Shown here one piece after another: positions 12,939-19,979 of a stretch of 64,000 nucleotides of DNA. Numbering within the stretch: the stretch's first letter is position 1; the number at the start of each line of letters is the position of its first letter. Below the pieces are notes generated by a model. That model did not search any database, was not told the origin of the DNA, and worked only from the letters and a program-made list of their open reading frames with translations. The position numbers were made by a program, and so were the translations under genes. Where the stretch lies: positions 2,790,001-2,854,000 of the forward strand of contig NZ_CP025429.1 in assembly GCF_002848345.1 (NCBI RefSeq), written 5' to 3'. The stretch is from Chromobacterium sp. ATCC 53434. Its GTDB lineage: Bacteria; Pseudomonadota; Gammaproteobacteria; Burkholderiales; Chromobacteriaceae.

Positions 12939-13364
12939 TCAGGCGGCGGGCAAGGCGGCCGTTATCGCCGCGCGGATGGCGTCGGGAATCGGCACCGACT
13001 TCTCCGCCTGGTAATCGACCCAGACCAGCGTCACCTCGGCGCTGGCGTACACCGTGTCCGGATCGCCCTGCCGATAGAAGCGGTGGCGCAGCTTCAGGCT
13101 GCTGCCGCCCAGCTTCTCCAGTTCGATGGTGATTTCCACCGTCGCCGGGTAGACCAGCGGCTTGCGGTAGCTGCAGCGGGTGTCGGCCAGCACCGGTCCC
13201 ACTCCGCTGGGCTCGATGCCGAAACCGATGCTTTCCAGCCACTCGATGCGGATCTGCTCCAGATAGCGGAAATAATAAGTATTGTTCAGATGCCCCACCG
13301 CATCCATATCGCCCCAGCGCATGGCGATCGCGCGGCGGTCGATAACGGGAAACTGCGTAGTCAA
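12939..13364 (-). CDS. acyl-CoA thioesterase, YbgC/4-hydroxybenzoyl-CoA type
   Basis: A 141-residue single hot-dog-fold protein. The active-site segment MRWGDMDAVGHLNNTYYFRYLEQIR has the conserved Asp followed by GHLNN of the 4HBT/YbgC family, which hydrolyses short acyl-CoA thioesters. A TTG start at 13364 is preferred: a GAAAGGA ribosome-binding site lies 6-7 bp upstream, and it gives the usual length; the more distant ATG at 13412 has no such site. The substrate cannot be deduced. Confidence 0.85.
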   Translation of the reverse strand: MTTQFPVIDRRAIAMRWGDMDAVGHLNNTYYFRYLEQIRIEWLESIGFGIEPSGVGPVLADTRCSYRKPLVYPATVEITIELEKLGGSSLKLRHRFYRQGDPDTVYASAEVTLVWVDYQAEKSVPIPDAIRAAITAALPAA

Positions 13365-13426
13365 GACGATTCCTTTCGCTGTAGTCCGGCCGGCAATCAT
13401 ACGGCAAAACACCTGACCGATAGTGC

Positions 13427-13497
13427 AAGAGCCTGTTCATGATTTTTACATCCGGCAGAAAACGCCCGCTGCCGGAAAAGATCGTGAACAGGCGCTT
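13427..13497. repeat. short inverted-repeat element, compact copy
   Basis: About 70 bp bounded by inverted arms that read GCCTGTTCAtGATtTTT on the left and, as reverse complement, GCCTGTTCACGATCTTTT on the right. The interior carries a second hairpin, CCGGCAG...CTGCCGG. The same arms and interior hairpin half occur in the larger copy at 40120-40282, so this is a dispersed non-coding repeat. It lies in the upstream region of the thioesterase gene. Confidence 0.75.
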
Positions 13498-13621
13498 AAC
13501 GCCATGCCAGGTCCATTGTTTTGCGAAAGTGTTAACCCGGCCGGAATTTCAATACACCCCGTCACATAAGCCATCAACAATCACGCTACTGCCGGCGCGG
13601 CGCCGGCCGGATAATCATCTC

Positions 13622-13735
13622 GTCAGTTCACGGGATTCTTCGGAGCCCGCGAGCCGGACGCGATCGGATTGCTTACCGCAGTCCGATCACCTGAGCGAAG
13701 GTGCAATTCAGAGCCCCCCTGGGGCTCTTTTTTTT
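13622..13735 (+). ncRNA. candidate structured RNA or leader upstream of crcB
   Basis: About 110 bases that fold as successive hairpins: a stem at 13631-13638/13643-13649 closed by a UUCG tetraloop with one bulged A; a 10-bp stem at 13662-13671/13679-13688 with a 7-base loop; a 4-bp stem at 13689-13692/13699-13702; and an 8-bp terminator stem at 13710-13717/13721-13728 followed by eight T. It ends 72 bp before crcB. I could not match it to the fluoride riboswitch or another family known to me, so it may be a cis-acting leader or an independent small RNA. No convincing promoter was identified. Confidence 0.5.
13710..13735 (+). terminator. intrinsic terminator upstream of crcB
   Basis: Eight base pairs (AGAGCCCC/GGGGCTCT) around a three-base loop, followed by a run of eight T. 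No protein gene on the plus strand lies directly upstream, which is why an RNA gene or attenuated leader is suspected. Confidence 0.85.
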
Positions 13736-13807
13736 ATCCCTTCGCCCGCTAGGCGAAAGCCCCCGCGCGATGCACAATGGCATTCCCGCCCCCGATATCG
13801 CCAGACC

Positions 13808-14188
13808 ATGTGGAAATCGATACTCGCCGTCTCCGGCGGCGCCGCGCTGGGCGCCCTGCTGCGATGGCTGCTGGGCCTGCGGCTCAACAGCCTGTTCCCG
13901 GCGCTGCCGCCCGGCACGCTGGCCGCCAATCTGATAGGCGGCTACATCATAGGCGTGGCGGTCGCCTGCTTCGCCGACCTGCCCAATCTGTCGCCGCTGT
14001 GGCGGCTGCTGATCATCACCGGCTTCTGCGGCGGCCTGACCACCTTCTCCACCTTTTCGGCCGAAGTCGTCGACCTGCTGCGCCAGGGCCAGCTGCTGCC
14101 GGCGCTGACCTCCATCGCCATCCACGTCAGCGGCTCGCTGCTGATGACCATCGCCGGCATCGTCAGCTGGCAGTTGCTGCGCCGCTGA
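13808..14188 (+). CDS. crcB: fluoride channel CrcB (Fluc)
   Basis: A 126-residue inner-membrane protein with four hydrophobic helices. Family marks visible are [11 protein letters not shown] near the start, the NLIGGYIIG segment carrying the conserved Asn-Gly region, and the [15 protein letters not shown] motif that lines the pore and binds sodium. It forms dimers that export fluoride passively. Length is typical. A terminator-ended structured RNA lies just upstream and could regulate it, though the classic fluoride riboswitch core is not evident. Confidence 0.93.
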   Translation: MWKSILAVSGGAALGALLRWLLGLRLNSLFPALPPGTLAANLIGGYIIGVAVACFADLPNLSPLWRLLIITGFCGGLTTFSTFSAEVVDLLRQGQLLPALTSIAIHVSGSLLMTIAGIVSWQLLRR

Positions 14189-14257
14189 GCCCCCTTTCCC
14201 GGCAAACGGCGCCTGCGCGCCGATGAAACTTTCGCAAACGACGACAGGTCACTCACC

Positions 14258-14335
14258 ATGACTTGGTACGTCATAGAACATGTCCACCGCGGAAGCGACT
14301 TCGGCGACTTCCGCGTTTTTGTCCATTTGCGTTAA
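14258..14335 (+). other. possible 25-residue leader ORF containing a terminator hairpin
   Basis: A short frame starting ATG ACT TGG and ending TAA 12 bp before the importer gene. It spans a 7-bp stem (GCGGAAG at 14289-14295, CTTCCGC at 14308-14314) followed by GTTTTT. The hairpin probably terminates crcB transcription or attenuates the ABC operon; whether the peptide is made is unknown, and there is no strong ribosome-binding site. Confidence 0.3.
14289..14320 (+). terminator. intrinsic terminator or attenuator ahead of the ABC importer
   Basis: A 7-bp GC-rich stem with a 12-base loop followed by five T at 14316-14320. It lies between crcB and the importer operon, only 28 bp before the ATG at 14348. 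Confidence 0.6.
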
Positions 14336-14347
14336 GGGAATCGGGAA

Positions 14348-15391
14348 ATGAATCGTCACTCGCGTCGCGCCGTTTTATCGCTGGGCCTGGCCGCCCTGCT
14401 GGCCTCATCGTTGTCGCAGGCCGCCGAGGCGCCAAGACCGGAAAAGCGCGAGATCACGATAGCGGTGGGCGGCATCGGCGTGATGTATTACCTGCCGTTC
14501 GTGATCGCCAAGCAGCGGGGGTATTTCCACGACGCCGGGCTGAACGTCGAAGTCGTCGATTTCCCGGGCGGGGCCAAGGCCTTGCAGGCGCTGATCGGCG
14601 GCAGCGCCGACATGGTTTCGGGCTCGTTCGAGCACGTGCTGCAGATGCAGGCCAAGGGCCAGGCCATCCAGTCCATCGTCACCCAGGGCGAGATGCCGGG
14701 ACTGGCGCTGATGCTGCGCAAGGACAAGGCGGCGTCCTGGCGCTCCCCGGCCAATCTGAAGGGGCTGAAAGTCGGGATCAGCGCGCCGGGCTCCAGCACC
14801 CAGCTGTTCCTGAACGCGCTGCTGGCCAAGGCGGACCTGAAGCCTGACGCCGTGTCGGTGATAGGCGTCGGCACCGGCGCCACGGCGATCGCCGCGCTGG
14901 AAAGCGGCCAGATCGACGCGCTGGTCGGCGTCGACCCCAGCGTCAGCGTGCTGGAACGGCACGGCAGCGCCGTCGCCGTCGCCGTCGTCGACACCCGCAA
15001 GCCGGGCGACAGCAAGGCGGTCTACGGCGGCAGCTATGCCGCCGGCGCCATCTACGCCAAGACCGCCTTCATCCGCGATAATCCGAAAACCGCGCAGGCG
15101 GTGGCCGATGCGATGACCCGCTCGCTGGCGTGGCTGAAACAGGCGACGCCGCAGCAGATCGTCGCGACCGTCCCGCCGGCCTTCTACGGCAAGAACCAGG
15201 CCGTCTATCAGCAGGCGCTGGCCAAGAACCTGCCCTCCTACACCGCCGGCGGCGTGATGACGGCCGAGGCGGCGCGCAATGTCTACCAGTCGCTGCTGCC
15301 GAACCATCCGGCGCTGAAGCGGATCAGCCTGGAATCCTGCTATGACAACCGTTTCGTGCTGCAAGCCGGCAAGCAGGCGGCGAAGCCGTGA
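14348..15391 (+). CDS. ABC importer substrate-binding protein, NMT1/THI5-SsuA type
   Basis: A 347-residue periplasmic binding protein. It begins with a Sec signal peptide (basic RHSRR, hydrophobic core, probable cleavage after SQAAEA). The YLPFVIAKQRGYFHDAGLNVEVVDFPGG segment and the ADMVSGSFEH, ALESGQIDALVGVDPS segments are characteristic of the nitrate/sulfonate/taurine and pyrimidine (THI5-like) binding family. The exact ligand is not decidable from sequence. Its stop overlaps the GTG start of the ATPase, so the three genes form one transport operon. Confidence 0.88.
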   Translation: MNRHSRRAVLSLGLAALLASSLSQAAEAPRPEKREITIAVGGIGVMYYLPFVIAKQRGYFHDAGLNVEVVDFPGGAKALQALIGGSADMVSGSFEHVLQMQAKGQAIQSIVTQGEMPGLALMLRKDKAASWRSPANLKGLKVGISAPGSSTQLFLNALLAKADLKPDAVSVIGVGTGATAIAALESGQIDALVGVDPSVSVLERHGSAVAVAVVDTRKPGDSKAVYGGSYAAGAIYAKTAFIRDNPKTAQAVADAMTRSLAWLKQATPQQIVATVPPAFYGKNQAVYQQALAKNLPSYTAGGVMTAEAARNVYQSLLPNHPALKRISLESCYDNRFVLQAGKQAAKP

Positions 15392-16176
15392 CGTCGCCGG
15401 CGCTCGCCTTCGAAAGCGTGACGGCCGGCTATGCGCCCGGCCGGCCGGTGGTCGAGCAGTTCGACCTGCAGCTGATGCCCGGCGAGTTTCTGGCGCTGGT
15501 CGGCCCGTCCGGCTGCGGCAAATCGACATTGCTGAACCTGGCCGCCGGCCTGCAGGCGCCGGACGCGGGACGGGTGACCGTCGATGGCCAGCCGCTGGCC
15601 GGCCCGAACCGCCATGCCGGCTATATGCAGCAAGCCGACACGCTGCTGCCGTGGAAATCCGCGCTGGACAATGTGGCGCTGGGTCCGATATTGCGCGGCA
15701 TGGACAAGGCGGAGGCGCGGCGGCTGGCACGTCAATGGTTGCGGACCGTCGGCCTGGCCGCCGATGTCGACCGCTATCCGGCGCAACTGTCCGGCGGCAT
15801 GAAAAAGCGGGTGGCGCTGGCGCAGATGCTGATCACCGACTCGCCGATACTGCTGCTGGACGAACCGTTTTCGGCGCTGGACGCGCAACTGAGACAGCAA
15901 ATGGGCACCGAGCTGCTGCGCCTGATGCGGACAGGCCGCCGGTCTGCGCTGCTGATCACCCATGACCTGCAGGAAGCCATCGCGCTGGCCGACAGGGTGG
16001 TGGTCCTGTCGGCCGGGCCGCGCTGCCAGGTGGTGGAGAGCCTCGCCATCCAACTGCCGCGCCCACGCGTCGTCGAGGACATGCTGCAGCAGCCCCGCTT
16101 CATGGACTACCACGCCGCCTTGTGGAGCGTGCTGAGACAACAGGTCCGGCGGGCCGAGAAGGAGACGGCATGCTGA
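15388..16176 (+). CDS. ABC importer ATP-binding protein, SsuB/TauB type
   Basis: A 262-residue ATPase with Walker A GPSGCGKST, the Q-loop near MQQADTLLPW, signature LSGGMKKRVALAQ, Walker B ILLLDEPFSALD and the switch His in LITHDLQEA. The GTG start is set by the GTGA overlap with the binding protein. It overlaps the permease by 7 bp. It is the energising subunit for the NMT1/THI5-type importer. Confidence 0.93.
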   Translation: MTSPALAFESVTAGYAPGRPVVEQFDLQLMPGEFLALVGPSGCGKSTLLNLAAGLQAPDAGRVTVDGQPLAGPNRHAGYMQQADTLLPWKSALDNVALGPILRGMDKAEARRLARQWLRTVGLAADVDRYPAQLSGGMKKRVALAQMLITDSPILLLDEPFSALDAQLRQQMGTELLRLMRTGRRSALLITHDLQEAIALADRVVVLSAGPRCQVVESLAIQLPRPRVVEDMLQQPRFMDYHAALWSVLRQQVRRAEKETAC

Positions 16177-16955
16177 CGGCGCGGCCTATCGCCCTGACGG
16201 CCTTGCGGCTGGGACTGCTGCTCGTTGTGTTCGGCGCCTGGTGGGGGCTGACCGCCAGCGAAATCCTGCCGCCGTTCTTCTTCGGCGAGCCGGTCAAGGT
16301 GGGCCGGCAGCTGTACGACTGGTTCGCCGACGGATCCGTGTTCGCCCATCTGGGCGTGACATTGCTGGAGACTTTGCTGGCCCTGCTGATCGGCTCGCTC
16401 GCCGGCGCCGGCGTCGGCCTGTGGCTGGCGCTTTCGCCATTGGCCGCGGCGCTACTGGACCCCTATATCAAGGCGGCCAACGCGATGCCGCGCGTGGTGC
16501 TGGCGCCTATCTTCGCGGTCTGGTTCGGCCTCGGCGTCGCGTCGAAGGTGGCGCTGGGCATCACCCTGGTGTTTTTCGTGGTGTTCTTCAACGTCTACCA
16601 GGGCGTGCGGGAAGTCGATCCCCGGCTGCTGGCGAACGCCCGGATGCTGGGCGCCGGCCGAGGCCAGCTGATGCGGCACGTCTATCTGCCGTCGGCCGCC
16701 GGCTGGCTGTTCTCCAGCATGCACAACGCGGTCGGCATGGCCTTCGTCGGCGCCGTGGTCGGCGAGTATCTCGGCTCGGCGCGTGGCATGGGTTATCTGA
16801 TCCTGCAGGCGGAGGGCATGTTCGACATCAATGCCGTCATCGCCGGCATCGTCGTGCTGACCGCTTGCGCGCTGGGACTGGACGCGCTGGTGAGCCGGGC
16901 CGAGCGGCGCGCCCTGCACTGGCGTCCGACGGCCAGGGCCGAGACCGGGGGATAG
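16170..16955 (+). CDS. ABC importer permease, SsuC/TauC type
   Basis: A 261-residue inner-membrane permease with about six hydrophobic helices and the cytoplasmic EAA-type loop (ANARMLGAGRGQLMRHVYLPSA) that docks on the ATPase. Start MLTARP at 16170 overlaps the ATPase stop. It completes the three-gene importer; no further gene follows in the operon. Confidence 0.92.
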   Translation: MLTARPIALTALRLGLLLVVFGAWWGLTASEILPPFFFGEPVKVGRQLYDWFADGSVFAHLGVTLLETLLALLIGSLAGAGVGLWLALSPLAAALLDPYIKAANAMPRVVLAPIFAVWFGLGVASKVALGITLVFFVVFFNVYQGVREVDPRLLANARMLGAGRGQLMRHVYLPSAAGWLFSSMHNAVGMAFVGAVVGEYLGSARGMGYLILQAEGMFDINAVIAGIVVLTACALGLDALVSRAERRALHWRPTARAETGG

Positions 16956-16969
16956 CAGACGCTGAACAG

Positions 16970-17075
16970 GTTCTAAGAGCCTCTACTGAGCCAAGGCGCG
17001 CCGACACAGGCAGTACCAGTCGTACGACAAGAAGGCGCAACGCAGGATCAGGGGTTTTGTCAGCGGGTCTAAGTA
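16970..17075. repeat. possible second class of short interspersed repeat
   Basis: The interval after the permease begins with GAACAGGTTCTAAGAG, the outer end of the 40120-40282 element, then a stretch whose two ends (CTAAGAGCCTCTACTGAG on the left, and on the right, as reverse complement, CTTAGACCCGCTGACAAA) are imperfectly alike. No coding capacity is visible. It looks like a remnant of dispersed repeats rather than a gene. Confidence 0.35.
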
Positions 17076-17149
17076 TTTCCCACATTTGAAAGCGGATAGT
17101 CCTAATCCTATGTTCAAGCTCTGCATTCGGCATTCATCCGGAGCTTGTC

Positions 17150-17596
17150 ATGGCCAATCCCCTCACCCTGCTGCTGCCCGTCCGCGCCGACGCCGACCCC
17201 TCGTCGCTGGCCGCGGCCATACGGGACAACCAGCCCCGGTTGCGCCAGGCGCTCGCCGTCATCGGCACCGTGCATTACGCCCGCCTGATGCTGCTGGACC
17301 GCGCCGCGCCCAATCTGCAGCCCGGCCCCGAACCCAGCGACCGCCAGGTGCTGGCGGTGATAGGCGAATACGACGGCCCGCAGGAGCGTTGCGCGCTGGA
17401 CCTGGCACGCGAGGCCGGCGCGGTGTTCGACCCGCTGCTGCGCTTCGTCGACGGCGCCGACGCGCTGCTGCCGGTGGCCGCGCACCAGCAGGCCTTCGCC
17501 GCCTTCATCCGCGCCAACGACGCCACGCCGCAGGGCGCCGGCCAGTACCAGGCCTATGTCGCCACCGCGCGCGAGATCATGGCGGCCTTGCCATAA
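17150..17596 (+). CDS. hypothetical protein, 148 residues
   Basis: I do not recognise this family with certainty. The protein is soluble, without signal peptide or membrane segment, rich in Ala, and has an acidic, alternating helix/strand composition; the opening NPLTLLLPVRADADPSSLAAAIRDN and the central TVHYARLMLLDR resemble the ferredoxin-like N-terminal part of some heme peroxidase-associated proteins, but the resemblance is weak. Codon use and the clean start after a GGAG-like site support a real gene. It stands alone, convergent with gltX across a shared terminator. Confidence 0.7.
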   Translation: MANPLTLLLPVRADADPSSLAAAIRDNQPRLRQALAVIGTVHYARLMLLDRAAPNLQPGPEPSDRQVLAVIGEYDGPQERCALDLAREAGAVFDPLLRFVDGADALLPVAAHQQAFAAFIRANDATPQGAGQYQAYVATAREIMAALP

Positions 17597-17612
17597 GCGG
17601 CCCACGCAAACG

Positions 17613-17640
17613 AAAACGCCCCGCGTCGCGGGGCGTTTTG
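17613..17640. terminator. bidirectional terminator between the 148-residue gene and gltX
   Basis: Perfect 12-bp arms (AAAACGCCCCGC at 17613-17624 and its complement at 17628-17639) around a three-base loop, with A and T runs on the two sides, between convergent genes. Confidence 0.9.
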
Positions 17641-17656
17641 CTTCTGCCGGACAGGC

Positions 17657-19042
17657 TCAGCCGCGGATGCGGCGCAGCACCTCGTCCTTGCCGATCAGCG
17701 CCAGCACCGCGTCCACCGACGGCGTCTGCGTGGTGCCGCACACCAGCACGCGCAGCGGCATGCCCAGCTGGCCCATCTTGATGCCCTCGTCGGCGCAGAA
17801 CGGCTTGAACAGCTCGTGGATGCCTTCGGCGGTCCAGGCGTCCAGCGCGGCCAGACGGTCGGCGAAACGGCCCATGCGCTCGACGGCGTCGCCGGCCAGG
17901 TGCTTCTCGACGTCGGCGGCGGCCGGCTCGCGCTTCTTGTAGAAGTAATCGACCTCCAGCGCCAGCGCGTTCAGGTCCTGCACCCGCTCCTTCACCAGCG
18001 CCAGCACGTCGGTGATGGCCGGGCCGCCGGCGGTGTCGACATCGGCCTTGTCCAGGCGCGGCGCAATCAGCTCGGCCAGACGGCCGTTGTCGGCGGCCTT
18101 GATGTGCTGCGCGTTCAGCCACATAAATTTCTCGTGGTTGAAACGGCTGGCCGACGGGCTGACCGCCTCCAAGCTGAACCACTCGACGAACTGCTCCATG
18201 CTGAAGAACTCGTCGTCGCCGTGGCCCCAGCCCAGGCGCGCCAGGTAGTTCAGCAGCGCTTCCGGCAGAATGCCCTTGTCGGCGTAGTCCACCACGCTGA
18301 CCGCGTCGCGGCGCTTGGACATCTTCTGGCCGTCTTCATTGAGGATCATCGGCAGGTGGCCGTACACCGGCAGCGGCGCGTTCAGCGCCTGCAGGATGTT
18401 GATCTGGCGCGGGGTGTTGTTGACGTGGTCGTCGCCGCGGATCACGTGGGTGATCTGCATGTCCCAGTCGTCCACCACCACGCAGAAGTTGTAGGTCGGG
18501 CTGCCGTCCGGACGGGCGATGATCAGATCGTCCAGTTCCTCGTTGGAAATCTCGATGCGGCCCTTGACCGCGTCGTCCCAGGCCACGACGCCGGCCAGCG
18601 GGGTCTTGAAACGCACCACCGGCTGCGCGCCTTCCGGAACGGCCGGCAGGGTCTTGCCGGCTTCCGGGCGCCAGCGGCGGTCGTAGCGCGGCTTGTCGCC
18701 TCGGGCTTCCTGCTCGGCGCGCATCGCCTCCAGCTCTTCCTTGCTGCAATAGCAGTGGTAGGCGTGGCCCGAGGCCAGCAACTGTCCGATCACTTCCTTG
18801 TAGCGGTCGAAACGATGAGTCTGATAGAACGGACCCTCGTCGTAGTCCAGGCCCACCCAGTGCATGCCGTCCAGGATCGCCTTCACCGATTCCGGCGTCG
18901 AGCGCTCCAGGTCGGTGTCTTCGATGCGCAGCACGAACACGCCGTCGTTCTTGCGGGCATAGGCCCAGGAGAACAGCGCGGTGCGCACGCCGCCGATGTG
19001 CAGGTAACCGGTGGGGCTGGGGGCGAAACGGGTACGAATCAT
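17657..19042 (-). CDS. gltX: glutamyl-tRNA synthetase
   Basis: A 461-residue class I aminoacyl-tRNA synthetase that charges tRNA-Glu. The HIGH signature is FAPSPTGYLHIGG (residues 6-18) and the KMSKS signature reads QKMSKR near residue 240. A CYCSKEELEAMR segment marks the zinc region of the GluRS family. Full length. The lysE terminator lies between this gene and the next upstream gene, so gltX has its own promoter. Confidence 0.97.
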   Translation of the reverse strand: MIRTRFAPSPTGYLHIGGVRTALFSWAYARKNDGVFVLRIEDTDLERSTPESVKAILDGMHWVGLDYDEGPFYQTHRFDRYKEVIGQLLASGHAYHCYCSKEELEAMRAEQEARGDKPRYDRRWRPEAGKTLPAVPEGAQPVVRFKTPLAGVVAWDDAVKGRIEISNEELDDLIIARPDGSPTYNFCVVVDDWDMQITHVIRGDDHVNNTPRQINILQALNAPLPVYGHLPMILNEDGQKMSKRRDAVSVVDYADKGILPEALLNYLARLGWGHGDDEFFSMEQFVEWFSLEAVSPSASRFNHEKFMWLNAQHIKAADNGRLAELIAPRLDKADVDTAGGPAITDVLALVKERVQDLNALALEVDYFYKKREPAAADVEKHLAGDAVERMGRFADRLAALDAWTAEGIHELFKPFCADEGIKMGQLGMPLRVLVCGTTQTPSVDAVLALIGKDEVLRRIRG

Positions 19043-19092
19043 GATCGCTTGGACTCTGAGAAAAACACAAAGGCGCTATTGTACGCTGCCAA

Positions 19093-19116
19093 CAAAAAAG
19101 CCCGCAAACGCGGGCT
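19093..19116 (-). terminator. intrinsic terminator of the LysE gene
   Basis: On the minus strand a 7-bp stem (AGCCCGC/GCGGGCT, 19099-19105 and 19110-19116) with a four-base loop is followed by six T. It separates the LysE gene from gltX. Confidence 0.85.
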
Positions 19117-19131
19117 GCAAAGATTGTTCGC

Positions 19132-19758
19132 TCAGGCGGTCAGCGCCGACAGCGAATCGGCCGGCATCATCTGCGCCAACAACCACACGGCGGTCAGCGC
19201 CAGCATCGCCGCCATCGTCCAGTTGAAGGCGCGCAGCCGCGGCGGCGAATCGAGGAAGCGGCGGATCGCCACGCCAGAGCCGGCCCATACCGCGATGCAC
19301 GGCAGGCTGGTGAAGAAGGTGATCAGCACGAACAGCGCCGCGGCATGCCACGGATTCATGTGCGCCGGCAGGAAGACCATCACCAGATTGAAGCCCATCA
19401 GCCACACCTTGGGATTCAGCCAGTTGAACAGGATGCCGCCCCAGAAGCCCATCGGCCGGGCGCCCGCCTCCCCGCCCTTCGCCTTGCCGGCGCGCGCCAT
19501 GCTCCAGGCCAACCACAACAGATAGCCGCAACCGGCGACGGCCAGGTAGAGCTGCAAGGACTCCATCAGCGACATCAGCGAGCCGAGGCCCACCGTCAAC
19601 AGGCCTATCTGCAGCGACAGTCCCAGCGTCATGCCGAGCAGAGACGGCAGCGTGCGGGAAAAACCGAAATTGACGCCGGACGAGGCCAGCACCAGATTGT
19701 TGGGGCCGGGGGTGATGGACATCACCAGCAGATAAGTGACCAGCGCAAGCAGATTCAT
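19132..19758 (-). CDS. LysE/RhtB family amino-acid exporter
   Basis: A 208-residue inner-membrane protein with about six hydrophobic helices and the family motif MSITPGPNNLVLASSGVNFG near the N-terminus; PNPKVWLM-like NWLNPKVWLMGFN appears in the middle. The family exports amino acids or related metabolites. The ATG at 19758 is preferred to one four codons upstream because a GGGAG site lies 5 bp before it. It is divergent from a MocR regulator, which very probably controls it through the palindrome between them. Confidence 0.9.
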   Translation of the reverse strand: MNLLALVTYLLVMSITPGPNNLVLASSGVNFGFSRTLPSLLGMTLGLSLQIGLLTVGLGSLMSLMESLQLYLAVAGCGYLLWLAWSMARAGKAKGGEAGARPMGFWGGILFNWLNPKVWLMGFNLVMVFLPAHMNPWHAAALFVLITFFTSLPCIAVWAGSGVAIRRFLDSPPRLRAFNWTMAAMLALTAVWLLAQMMPADSLSALTA

Positions 19759-19878
19759 GACGACTCCCAAGACCGCGACCGGCCAAACGCCGGTCCATGC
19801 GGGGCAGATCCCCGATCCAAGGCCGTCATATTAGTCCGTCCCACTGGACAATTACAGATTCAGAAAAATAGAATTGAG

Positions 19879-19914
19879 ACCATAACAGTTTTGAATTGCA
19901 CAAACTGTTATGGT
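19879..19914. promoter_or_regulatory. palindromic operator between the LysE and MocR genes
   Basis: A perfect 13-bp inverted repeat, ACCATAACAGTTT at 19879-19891 and its complement at 19902-19914, with a 10-bp spacer, in the intergenic region of the divergent exporter and regulator. The position and length fit a binding site for the MocR dimer; this is inferred from layout, not shown. Confidence 0.75.
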
Positions 19915-19979
19915 CGGTTTTCTGCCAAACTGTACCGCCGACGACACATCCTGTACCCACGATTAGCCGAGGAGCCCGC

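Noticed and set aside
13440..13807. Fluoride riboswitch before crcB
   Set aside because: The region is structured and ends in a terminator, but I could not find the conserved fluoride aptamer sequence, so it is listed only as a candidate RNA.
14189..14347. TPP riboswitch before the NMT1/THI5-like importer
   Set aside because: The conserved CTGAGA and ACCTGATCTGG elements are absent.
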